Translations under genes and position numbers: made by a program
DNA from: Methylotenera_A sp963701715
GTDB taxonomy: Bacteria; Pseudomonadota; Gammaproteobacteria; Burkholderiales; Methylophilaceae
DNA length: 64,000 bases
Assembly (NCBI GenBank): GCA_963701715.1
Contig: CAVPAX010000003.1
Coordinates: forward strand, 1 to 64,000
Direction: 5' to 3'
Shown here: piece after piece, positions 1-8,163 of the stretch
Layout: every line of letters begins with the position of its first letter
Numbering within the stretch: position 1 is the stretch's first letter
Notes under the pieces: model-generated
The model's database searches: none
What the model saw: only the letters and a program-made list of their open reading frames with translations
What the model was told of the DNA's origin: nothing

Positions 1-2791
1 GGTCGTGAACGGGTTGAACGCGGTCATCCCCGCCGTGGTGACCGCGTTGTTGAAGCTCTGCAGCGCGTCGTTGTTGAACACGTTGCCCACCACGCCCCGG
101 AAGAAGAGCTGCGTCTTCCTGTAGATCCTGTAGTTCCAGGACAGCGACAGGTCGGTCCGCCAGAAGCCGTCGAAATGGAACGCGCCGCGGCTCGTCGCGT
201 AGTAGGTCACGCTGGAGGGCGGCACGAGGTACCCCGGATTGGTCACATACGGGCGCGGATCGATCGAGAAGCTGTAGTCGTACGGCCCGCCCGAGTCGTA
301 GCGCTGCGTGACGCCCAGGTCGAAGGTGCCGATCGCCCGGGGGATCGGCATCTGCCACGTGCCCCAGATCCGCATCTTGTGGCGCTGGTCGCCGTTGGTG
401 TAGCCGAGGGGATAGTTCCAGGCGGCCTGACGGGTACTCCGGGTACTCGTCGGCGCTGGCGCGGGTCGCGCCGTTGGTCGCGTCCTCGCCCTCCACGCTG
501 CCCTGCGACCACGACAGCATGTAGTTGCCGGCCAGCGTGAGGCCCCGGCGGAGACGATAGTCGAACTGGACGCTCACGCCGTTGTAGTCGCGCTCGACGG
601 CGTCGGTGTTGTTCACCACCGTCATGTTGAACTTGAGGCCCGTGCGCGGATCGACCACCTCGCCGGTGCCCAGGTTGACGAAGTTGCCGTAGAAGTCGTG
701 GTACCTGCGGTACACGTAGTCCACGCGGACCGCGCCCTTGTTCCCGAGCTTGCGCGCCAGGCCGACCATCACCTCGTCGGAGTTGGACGATCTGACCTTC
801 GGGTCGACGGAGGTATTCACGCCGACCACCGTGGGAGAGGTCCGGACGGGCCGGGTGGTCCCGCCGTTGGCAAAGAACCAGTCCCAGACAATCTGCAGCG
901 CCTCCCCCGACGTCTTGTACGGCGGGCCCGTGGTGTTCACGGCCGGGCCCTGGTACCAGAAGCTGTAGTTCGACTCGCGGCCGGCCGGCGACGCCGCGTC
1001 GGCGATCTGCGTGTTGAACATCCCGACGTAGCGCCCGTAGCCGAGGTTGGCAATCCACGTCCCGCTGCCGTTCAGGTCCCAGGTCACGCCGAGACGCGGG
1101 CTGAAGGCCGAGTCGTTGCCGACCTTGTTGCCGCCCTGGTCCTGCGTGCTGTTCTTGTCGTAGCGCAGGCCGAGGTTCATCGTGAGCCGGTTGTTCATGC
1201 GCCAGACGTCGTTCACGAACGTGGAGTAAGTCGTGAGGTCATTGCCCACGGTGTCCTGGAAGACGGGGCGCCAGTCGATGTACGTGGCGGAGGCGGTGGA
1301 CGACCCGGGGACCACGATCGGGTAGACGTCGTAGCCGACAATGGCGGATTCGCGGACCTGCACGCGGTAGCCGCTGGCCACCGAGTTCTGGTTGTTCATC
1401 CGCATCTCGTTGAAGTAGTCGAAGCCAACCACGAAATTATGGGAACCCGTGCTCTTCGTCGAGAGGAAGTAGTTCAGCTTGACGTAGAAGTCGTCGTTGT
1501 CCTTCCTGTCGACGGCGTTGTCGCACACCGCGCAGTAGGTGGCCGTGTTGAAGCGGGTCCCGCGCAGCCGGTCCCAGATCGGCGTGCCCCTGATGAGGTC
1601 CGTGTACTGGGAGCCGGTGCCCGTGTTGTCGTACCGGCGGCCCGAGTACTGGGTGTCGAGGAACAGGCTGTTGGTCGCGACCCACTGGTAGTTCGCCGCC
1701 ATCAGCGATTCCTGGTTCTTGTTGTTGTACAGGCTCGCCGCATCCATGACGGTGCCGAAACTGTTGTTCGTGTAGTCGACGCTCCGATTGAAGTACGAGA
1801 ACTTGAAGTTGTTGCGGGGGGTCAGCGCGTAGGTCGCCTTCCCTTCCAGGCGGGTGTCGTCGGTCGCGTAGGTGTAGTTGTAGCCCGAGTAGGCCATCGT
1901 CCGGTTCGTCTGATTGTTCTCGTAGCGCCCCGACGTGAAGAACCAGAGCTTGTCCTTGAGGACCGGCCCGCCGAAGGTCATCTCGTAGGCGGGCACCACC
2001 TGATCGATGTTCGCGTCGCCCGGGAACGGCGTCAGCGCCTTCCAGCCGTCGTTGATGAACGTCGTCCGGAAGGACCCGGAGAAGCTGTTGCCGCCCGACT
2101 TCGTGATCATGTTGACCACGCCGCCCTGGAACCGGCCGTACTCCGCCGAGATGTTGCCGGTCGAGACCTTGGTCTCCTGCACGGCGTCCTCGACGTAGAG
2201 CGGACGGGCCTGCTGGCGCAGGTTCTCGTTCACGTTGACGCCGTTGACCAGGTTGAGGTTGTCGTAGGACAGCGCGCCCGAGATCATGATGTTGCCGCCG
2301 GGGCCGTTGCCGATCGCGGCCGGCGCCATGACCGTCGCGGCGTCCAGCGTGCGCCCCCACGGGATGTTCTCGACGGTCGACGCCTTGAGCGTGGTCGCCA
2401 CCGTCGGCGTCATCGCCGTCTCGGTGGAGGAGCCCGTCACCGTGACCGTCTCCGTCACGGTGGCCACCGCCAGCTTCACGTTCACCGGGAGGGTATCGGC
2501 CATCTTCAGGCCGACCGTCTGTTTGACCGTCGCGAAACCCTGGAGCTCGAAGGTCACCGTGTAGTCACCCGCGGGCAGGAACGGGATGATGTAGTCGCCG
2601 TTGGCCGACGTCACGACGGTACGCACGCCTTGCAGCACCGGCGAGGCCGCGGTCACGGTGACGCCCGGCAGCACCAGACCGTCCGGGTCCGTGACGTTGC
2701 CGGTGATGGTGCCCGTGGGATTGCCCTGGGCAAAGACGGCGCCGGCCAGTGCCAGGAACGCCAACGCGAAGATCAACGGTCTCGAGCGCAT
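1..2791 (-). CDS. TonB-dependent receptor with carboxypeptidase-regulatory N-terminal domain; 3' end cut, one frameshift
   Basis: This is an outer-membrane receptor of the Acidobacteriota TonB/OmpA-like oar type. The start at 2791 gives a signal peptide (MRSRPLIFALAFLALAGAVFA, cleavage near residue 21). A carboxypeptidase-regulatory-like beta-sandwich follows at about residues 25-110 (GTITGNVTDPDG, LPAGDYTVTFELQGF). The plug shows the motifs NIMISGALSYDNL and TGNISAEYGRFQGGVVNMITKSG, and the rest is beta-barrel rich in Tyr and Asn. The frame is open from 2791 to the window edge, but the aromatic barrel pattern is lost after about position 432. Removing one G from the GGG at 432-434 restores it (WNYPLGYTNGDQRHKMRIWG). 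The gene is therefore frameshifted once and its C-terminus lies outside the window. The substrate is unknown. Overlapping Arg-rich open frames on the plus strand are shadows. Confidence 0.88.
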   Translation of the reverse strand, partial: MRSRPLIFALAFLALAGAVFAQGNPTGTITGNVTDPDGLVLPGVTVTAASPVLQGVRTVVTSANGDYIIPFLPAGDYTVTFELQGFATVKQTVGLKMADTLPVNVKLAVATVTETVTVTGSSTETAMTPTVATTLKASTVENIPWGRTLDAATVMAPAAIGNGPGGNIMISGALSYDNLNLVNGVNVNENLRQQARPLYVEDAVQETKVSTGNISAEYGRFQGGVVNMITKSGGNSFSGSFRTTFINDGWKALTPFPGDANIDQVVPAYEMTFGGPVLKDKLWFFTSGRYENNQTNRTMAYSGYNYTYATDDTRLEGKATYALTPRNNFKFSYFNRSVDYTNNSFGTVMDAASLYNNKNQESLMAANYQWVATNSLFLDTQYSGRRYDNTGTGSQYTDLIRGTPIWDRLRGTRFNTATYCAVCDNAVDRKDNDDFYVKLNYFLSTKSTGSHNFVVGFDYFNEMRMNNQNSVASGYRVQVRESAIVGYDVYPIVVPGSSTASATYIDWRPVFQDTVGNDLTTYSTFVNDVWRMNNRLTMNLGLRYDKNSTQDQGGNKVGNDSAFSPRLGVTWDLNGSGTWIANLGYGRYVGMFNTQIADAASPAGRESNYSFWYQGPAVNTTGPPYKTSGEALQIVWDWFFANGGTTRPVRTSPTVVGVNTSVDPKVRSSNSDEVMVGLARKLGNKGAVRVDYVYRRYHDFYGNFVNLGTGEVVDPRTGLKFNMTVVNNTDAVERDYNGVSVQFDYRLRRGLTLAGNYMLSWSQGSVEGEDATNGATRASADEYPEYPSGRLELSPRLHQRRPAPQDADLGHVADADPPGDRHLRPGRHAALRLGRAVRLQLLDRSAPVCDQSGVPRAALQRDLLRDEPRRVPFRRLLADRPVAVLELQDLQEDAALLPGRGGQRVQQRRAAELQQRGHHGGDDRVQPVHD

Positions 2792-2920
2792 GACCGAGCC
2801 TCCTTCAAGGTCTTAGGAAAACAACAGGTGCGTCTAGACACCAGATACTGAGCGGCCTGAATATACCATCCACCCCTCCAGCCTGTCGCCGGAAACCGAC
2901 TTCGTCAAGACCTGGCCGGA

Positions 2921-4753
2921 CTACAGCGGCAGGTAGCACACGGTGTTCGACAGCAGGATCATCACGAAGATGAGGCAGGTGGTCACCGGTCCCAGGTAGA
3001 CCCTCCCCGTCAACCGGAAGAAGAACCGGTTGAAGTACGGCAGCACGAACATCATCGGCACGACCGCGAAGAGCAGGTTCACGTAGAGCCAGCCCTCGGT
3101 CCAGTACACCGTTCCGGTCATCGCCATCGTCAGGTACTGGACGACGACGATGAGCAGCAGGCCGGCGGAATTGGCCACGCCTGCCAGCAGCAGACTCTTC
3201 CACTCCGCCTCGCCCTCGAACCGCATGGATCCGTTCACGCGGAACGAATTGGAGAGGAAGAACGGCAGGAAGAAGGGGACGTACATGCCCAGGAGGAGGA
3301 GCAGCTCGGGCTGAAAGACGCGCACGCCCATGAACAGGAACCGGTAATCCACGTGCAGGATCGCGTAGATGCCGAACAGCAGGCCGTAGAACGCCAGGAA
3401 GAGGACGGCGGCCAGGGCGCAGGTGCGCGCCAGTTCGGCGGCGCCGACCCGCGCGCCCCACATCTCGGACCGCACGCCGTTCTGTTTGCCGTGGAGCCTG
3501 TAGCCTCCGAAGAACAGCAGGAAGCCCACGAGGCCGTTCAGCAACGCCCACAGCATGACCGCGTTGTTCATCCGCTGCGGGAAGAACCACGTGGGCTCGC
3601 GGTTCGACGCGGCGACGAACAGCCGTTGCGAGAGCTCCGACAGCGGGATGTAGGTCACGCAGGCGATGGCCGCGCCCAGCGTGAATACGCTCCAGAACAG
3701 CAGCCGTCCCCGGCCTCGTGGAGCGGGCAGCGCTGCGGGAACAGGGTGCACCAGCGCCTGGAAGACCGGAAGCCGCAGGAGCAGCTGCGCCAGCGGCACG
3801 AGGCCGGCCAGGGCGGCGCAGAGCGCGATCAGTCCGAGCAGTTCCTTCCAGTACCAGACCTGATCCCGGCTCGGCACACCGCTGTTGAGGTGAAACACCC
3901 GTTCGAAGAACTCGAGCTGGTTGGCGGTCGCTTCGATGAGGTACGGCTGGAACGGGTGCAGGGTCTTCTCGTTGTAGACAACCCGCAGCGTCCGTTTCGC
4001 TTCGTCGCCGTAGAACCGGCCGGGCGTGACGTCGTCGATCGGCGCCCCATCGGCTTCCTGGCCGGAGTTCACCAGCCGCAGCGCCTCGGGCGCGCGGCGC
4101 ATGTCGCCGTTCTTCAGCTCGTTCCGGTAGGCGCCTTCGTCGTAGAAGGCGTAGGCCGTGCCGACGTTGGATCGGACATCCTTCAGGACGGCGTCCGTGA
4201 AGCTGAGGACGTAGCCGGACACGAACACGGCGTTGATCAGGCTCGGCTTCCCGGACTTCTTCGCCTGCTTCCCGAAGTACGCCGCGCCTCGCACCGCCGC
4301 GTTCCCGCCCGCTGAATGCCCCGTCACGCCTATCCGCGCCTTGTCGACGTAGTTCAGGTTCCCGGTGTTCGCCACGTAGTCGATCACGGCGAACATGCCG
4401 TAGCCCTCGGTCGTGGCCGCCTGAGTGCTCGCGGACGAGCTCGACGACCCTTGGGCGTACGGATCGATCGCGATAACGACGACGCCTCGCCGTGCCAGCT
4501 CAAGGGAGATTGCCGCGAGCGCTTCCTTCGATCGCTGGAACCCCGGAACGACCACAACAAGGGGCGCGGGCGTATCCGCCGTGGCCGACGCCGGCTTGAA
4601 CAGGTCGGCGGCCACCCACTGGCCGTTCTGCGTCGGGATCGTGATGTCCATCACCCGGACGCGCCTCCCCGAAGACTGAACCAGCGAGGCCGCCACACTC
4701 GCCACCAGCACGACCGTCACTGCCGCCGCCAACACACGCGCCGGACGTTTCAT
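2921..4753 (-). CDS. alpha/beta hydrolase fused to a multi-pass membrane domain
   Basis: The 610-residue protein begins with an N-terminal membrane anchor (about residues 7-25). A dienelactone-hydrolase/PET-hydrolase-like alpha/beta fold follows. The nucleophile elbow GHSAGG lies at residues 145-150 with Ser147, preceded by a beta-strand/oxyanion segment PLVVVVPGF near 65-72. Roughly residues 305-610 contain about eight hydrophobic helices (for example LLGLIALCAALAGLVPLAQ, AVMLWALLNGLVGFLLFFGG). The catalytic part is probably outside the cytoplasmic membrane. Family knowledge supports an esterase/hydrolase, but the substrate cannot be read. The fusion of a hydrolase to such a large membrane part is uncommon. 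It is followed by the TonB receptor on the same strand after 129 bases. The DNA is GC-rich like its neighbours. Confidence 0.82.
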   Translation of the reverse strand: MKRPARVLAAAVTVVLVASVAASLVQSSGRRVRVMDITIPTQNGQWVAADLFKPASATADTPAPLVVVVPGFQRSKEALAAISLELARRGVVVIAIDPYAQGSSSSSASTQAATTEGYGMFAVIDYVANTGNLNYVDKARIGVTGHSAGGNAAVRGAAYFGKQAKKSGKPSLINAVFVSGYVLSFTDAVLKDVRSNVGTAYAFYDEGAYRNELKNGDMRRAPEALRLVNSGQEADGAPIDDVTPGRFYGDEAKRTLRVVYNEKTLHPFQPYLIEATANQLEFFERVFHLNSGVPSRDQVWYWKELLGLIALCAALAGLVPLAQLLLRLPVFQALVHPVPAALPAPRGRGRLLFWSVFTLGAAIACVTYIPLSELSQRLFVAASNREPTWFFPQRMNNAVMLWALLNGLVGFLLFFGGYRLHGKQNGVRSEMWGARVGAAELARTCALAAVLFLAFYGLLFGIYAILHVDYRFLFMGVRVFQPELLLLLGMYVPFFLPFFLSNSFRVNGSMRFEGEAEWKSLLLAGVANSAGLLLIVVVQYLTMAMTGTVYWTEGWLYVNLLFAVVPMMFVLPYFNRFFFRLTGRVYLGPVTTCLIFVMILLSNTVCYLPL

Positions 4754-4820
4754 CGATGTGTCCCTTCACACCTATCGGAGAAGCGCGCCGGCCGGCGTGC
4801 GCCGGACACGGTTCGCTGAC

Positions 4821-6122
4821 TCATCGTTCCTCGTCTCCGGCACCGAGGGGGGCCGCCGGCATGACATCGTCGTTCGAGCGGCCGTCGGTCAGCACCGCGA
4901 CCGCGAGCATGCCGGTCACGTTCGCGACGGTGCGGAAGCCGTTGGGGAGCGGGTCGACGGCCAGCAGCAGCCCCATCGCCTCGGCCGGCAGTCCCGCGGC
5001 CACCAGGACCGGCGCCACGGCGAGCACCGCGCCGCTCGGCACGGCGCCGACAGCGAAGCTGGTCGCGACCGAGGCGACGACAATCGCGACGGCCCGTGCG
5101 GGATCGATCGCGACATCGTAGAGGCGCCCGACGAAGAAGGTGACGACGATGAACCAGATCGGCCCCGAGTACTTGAACACCGCGAGCGCGAGCGGGAGCA
5201 CGAAGCCGATGGCCGTTTGCGACAGTCCCAGGTGCTTCTCCGCGGCGTCGAGCATCACGGGGAGCGAGGCCGCCGACGAGTGGGTGCCGAACGCCACCAC
5301 CTGGACAGGGGCGGCCGCCCGGGCGAATCGGATCGGCGAGACGCCGGCGCCGATCCACACCACCAGATAGAGCAGCACCGTGAACAGCACGAGGACGCCC
5401 GACGACACGACGATGTAGAACGCGAGCGCGCCCACGATGCTCATGCCTACGCGCATCGCGAGGCTGAGGCCGAGCGCGAACACGCCGTACGGCGCCAGGG
5501 CGACGATCCAGTGCAGCAGCACCGTGATCGAAGCGTCGACCGAGCGGCACAGGAGCACCAGCGGATCGCGCAGCGGGCGGGGAATCCGGCTGACGCCGAG
5601 CGCGAATGCCACGGTGAAGACGATCATCGGGACGATGGCGCCATCGGCGGCCGACCGGATCGCATTGGTCGGGACGAGACTGATCACCCACTGCGCGATG
5701 GTGGGCTGCGCGGCCGGGATCGCCGGCGCCGACGCGGCGCTGCGCAGCGCCGCCGATGCGGCCGGGTCGATTGTCAGCCGGGCGAACACCGAGGGCATGA
5801 TCGCCGCGGTGAGGGCGCCGGTGACGGTCAGGAGCCCGACGAAGAGCGCCGCGGCCTGCCAGCCCGCCCGGCCGACGGCTCTGGCATCATCCTGGCCCGC
5901 GATGCTCACGATGAGCTTCGAGACCACGAGCGGCAGGATCGTCATCAGGATCGCGTTGATCCACAGCGTCCCGAGCACCTCCACCACCGAGCCCATCGCC
6001 AGCAGTGCCGGCTGGCCCGCGGCCGCGACGGCCGCGCCTGCGGCCAGGCCGACAACCAGGCCGATGAGGGCTTGCGTGCCCACGCTCAGTCGTCGGGATC
6101 GGCGCTCAGGCATGTGTGGCAC
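4821..6122 (-). CDS. dicarboxylate/amino acid:cation symporter (DAACS family)
   Basis: The 433-residue inner-membrane protein resembles GltP/DctA. Transmembrane helices alternate with the two family signatures: a serine-rich hairpin (THSSAASLPVMLDAAEKHLGL, about residues 278-298) and the NVTGM segment close to the C-terminus. Family members import C4-dicarboxylates, glutamate or aspartate together with sodium or protons; the exact substrate cannot be told. The start at 6122 is followed by a second Met three codons on, so either may be used. It lies 67 bases upstream of the hydrolase gene, on the same strand. Very dense Arg-rich open frames in the other five frames are GC-rich shadows. Confidence 0.88.
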   Translation of the reverse strand: MPHMPERRSRRLSVGTQALIGLVVGLAAGAAVAAAGQPALLAMGSVVEVLGTLWINAILMTILPLVVSKLIVSIAGQDDARAVGRAGWQAAALFVGLLTVTGALTAAIMPSVFARLTIDPAASAALRSAASAPAIPAAQPTIAQWVISLVPTNAIRSAADGAIVPMIVFTVAFALGVSRIPRPLRDPLVLLCRSVDASITVLLHWIVALAPYGVFALGLSLAMRVGMSIVGALAFYIVVSSGVLVLFTVLLYLVVWIGAGVSPIRFARAAAPVQVVAFGTHSSAASLPVMLDAAEKHLGLSQTAIGFVLPLALAVFKYSGPIWFIVVTFFVGRLYDVAIDPARAVAIVVASVATSFAVGAVPSGAVLAVAPVLVAAGLPAEAMGLLLAVDPLPNGFRTVANVTGMLAVAVLTDGRSNDDVMPAAPLGAGDEER

Positions 6123-6227
6123 TCCGTGCGGGCGTGTAAGAGGCGGGTATGCCTGGAAATGTCAGCTGTGCACACCCGAGGGTTTTCACCGGTTCGACTG
6201 CATGGTCGCTGGCCGCCACCGCAGAGC

Positions 6228-6653
6228 TCACGCCACGGGGCGCAGTTGCAGTTCCAGGCCCAATGTGCCGCAGAGGCGCGACAGCGTCTTCAGGCGTGGG
6301 TTGCTCTTGCCCGGGATCTCCAACTTCCGGTACGCCTGCTGCGACACGCCGAGCGCTTCCGCCATCTGGTTCTGGGTCAGTCCCTTCTTCTTGCGCGTCC
6401 AGAGGATGAGCAGGGGGACCGTGACGTCCATGTCGGGCTCCACACGATGGTACGTCCGGCCGTGATGAACGCTCGGAGCGGGGACATCCTGGTTCTCCTT
6501 GACCGCCACGAATAGCCAGCCCGACAAGGCCTCGGCGGCATTCGCGAGCGCCTCCTCGATCGTGCCGCCCTCGGTGAGGCACCCAGGCAGGTCAGGGAAC
6601 TGCACCAGGAAGCCGCCCGCGGCCTCTCTCGTGATACGCGCGTAGGTACTCAA
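6228..6653 (-). CDS. hicB: HicB-family antitoxin with C-terminal HTH domain
   Basis: The 141-residue frame has two parts. The N-terminal HicB ferredoxin-like fold has the hallmark FLVQFPDLPGCLTEGGTIEEAL at residues 14-35. The C-terminal XRE-type helix-turn-helix is GLTQNQMAEALGVSQQAYRKLE at about residues 91-112. Family proteins bind and neutralise the HicA mRNase and repress the operon through the HTH. The listed start is a TTG with a GAGGG directly adjacent, which is too close to serve as a good ribosome site. An ATG at 6699 overlaps the hicA stop (ATGA) but is in another frame, so the natural start may be 6699 with a one-base error between 6699 and 6653. Confidence 0.83.
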   Translation of the reverse strand: MSTYARITREAAGGFLVQFPDLPGCLTEGGTIEEALANAAEALSGWLFVAVKENQDVPAPSVHHGRTYHRVEPDMDVTVPLLILWTRKKKGLTQNQMAEALGVSQQAYRKLEIPGKSNPRLKTLSRLCGTLGLELQLRPVA

Positions 6654-6695
6654 CCCTCGTGGGCACTGACAGCCGCTTGGTGATTCGCTTCGTCT

Positions 6696-6890
6696 TCATC
6701 TCAGGCCAGCCTTCTTCAGCAGTTCGTGCAGCAACCCCTTCCCGAGTTCCTTGCCGGCGTGGACCGGCACCGAGAGATGCTGTCCCCCCTTGCTGAGGAT
6801 GTAGTGGGACCCGCGGACATGGTCGATCGTCCACCCGTGCTGCTTCAGCAGCTGCACGAAGTCCTTGCCCAGCACACCGGTAAAATACAA
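6696..6890 (-). CDS. hicA: HicA-family mRNA interferase toxin
   Basis: This 64-residue protein has the HicA double-stranded-RNA-binding-like fold. The pattern is a Lys/Leu helix (GKDFVQLLKQHGW), then the catalytic segment RGSHYIL with the conserved His at residue 28, then the basic C-terminal helix LGKGLLHELLKKAGLR. Family members cleave mRNA in translation. It lies directly upstream of hicB, as in the usual hicA-hicB order. The toxin stop overlaps an ATG by four bases, which suggests translational coupling to the antitoxin. Confidence 0.87.
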   Translation of the reverse strand: MYFTGVLGKDFVQLLKQHGWTIDHVRGSHYILSKGGQHLSVPVHAGKELGKGLLHELLKKAGLR

Positions 6891-6959
6891 CCCATAGGAT
6901 GTCTTGTCAAGCCGTCGGCCGCGTGGCGAGGTCGTCGGCCTGGCGGCAGCGCGCCGGCC

Positions 6960-8030
6960 TCAGAGTGCCCCGGCGACCGCCCTGCCCAGTTCGTCGGTGG
7001 ACGCGGTGCCGCCCATGTCGCGGGTGCGGGGACCGTCCCGCAGGACGGCTTCGATGGCCGCCACGATGGCGCCGGCCGCATCCCGGTGGCCGAGGTGATC
7101 AAGCATCATGGCACCCGACCAGATTTGGCCGATGGGATTCGCGATCCTCCGGCCGTAGATGTCCGGCGCCGAGCCGTGCACCGGCTCGAAGCACGATGGG
7201 TATTCCCGCTCGGGGTTGAGGTTGGCCGACGGCGCGATGCCAATCGTACCGGCCACTCCAGGCCCAAGGTCCGAGAGGATGTCGCCGAAGAGGTTCGATC
7301 CCACCACCACGTCGAACCACTCCGGGTGCAGGACGAACTGCGCCGTGAGGATGTCGACGTGATACTGGTCCGCCCGGACCTCGGGGTACTGCGCGCTCAT
7401 GGCCCGGAAGCGCTCGTCCCAGTACGGCATGGTGATGGCGATGCCGTTGGACTTGGTGGCGGACGTGACATGCCTCTTGGGGCGCGTCATGGCCAGTTCG
7501 AAGGCGTAGCGCAGAATGCGGTCGACGCCGCGGCGCGTGAAGATACTCTGCTGCACGGCCATTTCCTGCTCGGTGCCCTCGTGACTGCGCCCGCCGACCG
7601 ACGAATACTCGCCTTCGCTGTTCTCGCGCACGACCCAGAAGTCGATGTCGCCGGGCTTCTTGTTGGCGAGCGGGCAGGGCACGCCGGGCATGAGCCGCAC
7701 GGGCCGCAGGTTGACGTACTGCTGGAAGCCGCGGCGGATCGGGATCAGCAAACCCCAGAGTGACACGTGATCCGGAACGCCGGGGAACCCGACCGCGCCG
7801 AGGTAGACGGCATCATGGCGGCGGATCTGTTCGAGGCCGTCCTCCGGCATCATCCGGCCGGTCTGCTTGTAGTATTCGCAGCTCCAGGGGAAATGGTCCC
7901 ACTGGAACTCGATGCCGAATCGTCGGCCGGCGGCCTCCAGCACGCGGATGCCTTCGGGCACGACTTCCTTGCCGATGCCGTCTCCAGGGATGGTCGCGAT
8001 CCTATATCTGGTCATGATGGTATCCGTCAT
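6960..8030 (-). CDS. tartrate dehydrogenase / D-malate dehydrogenase (decarboxylating)
   Basis: The 356-residue cytosolic enzyme belongs to the isocitrate/isopropylmalate dehydrogenase family. It shows the family N-terminus RIATIPGDGIGKEVVPEG, the substrate Arg region LRPVRL, the Tyr in the RENSEGEYS loop, and the metal/NAD segment DILSDLGPGVAGTIGIAPSANLNP. A late EPVHGSAPDIYGR motif completes it. The sequence fits the tartrate/D-malate branch better than LeuB, because the substrate-loop sequence lacks the LeuB pattern, but the exact substrate is an inference. Two start candidates exist (8030 and 8012, MTRYRIATIPGDG); 8012 aligns with the usual N-terminus. It is divergent from the membrane protein gene at 8164. 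Confidence 0.87.
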   Translation of the reverse strand: MTDTIMTRYRIATIPGDGIGKEVVPEGIRVLEAAGRRFGIEFQWDHFPWSCEYYKQTGRMMPEDGLEQIRRHDAVYLGAVGFPGVPDHVSLWGLLIPIRRGFQQYVNLRPVRLMPGVPCPLANKKPGDIDFWVVRENSEGEYSSVGGRSHEGTEQEMAVQQSIFTRRGVDRILRYAFELAMTRPKRHVTSATKSNGIAITMPYWDERFRAMSAQYPEVRADQYHVDILTAQFVLHPEWFDVVVGSNLFGDILSDLGPGVAGTIGIAPSANLNPEREYPSCFEPVHGSAPDIYGRRIANPIGQIWSGAMMLDHLGHRDAAGAIVAAIEAVLRDGPRTRDMGGTASTDELGRAVAGAL

Positions 8031-8163
8031 AGCGACTCCGCGCCGGGATCGCTGAGGAACGCGCGGACACCGGCCACGACCATGAGCGAAGGCTACCTCT
8101 ATCGGCTTCCGCGCGTCCAGCCGCGAGACCCGGGGAATCCGCGTGCGGTAAGATCATCGGCGC

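Noticed and set aside
698..2851. Long plus-strand open frame of 717 codons
   Set aside because: It is extremely Arg/Val-rich with no domain signs and lies antisense to the TonB receptor. GC-rich DNA produces such frames.
4758..6515. Long plus-strand open frame of 585 codons
   Set aside because: It is antisense to the dicarboxylate symporter and full of Arg/His repeats. It has no recognisable family.
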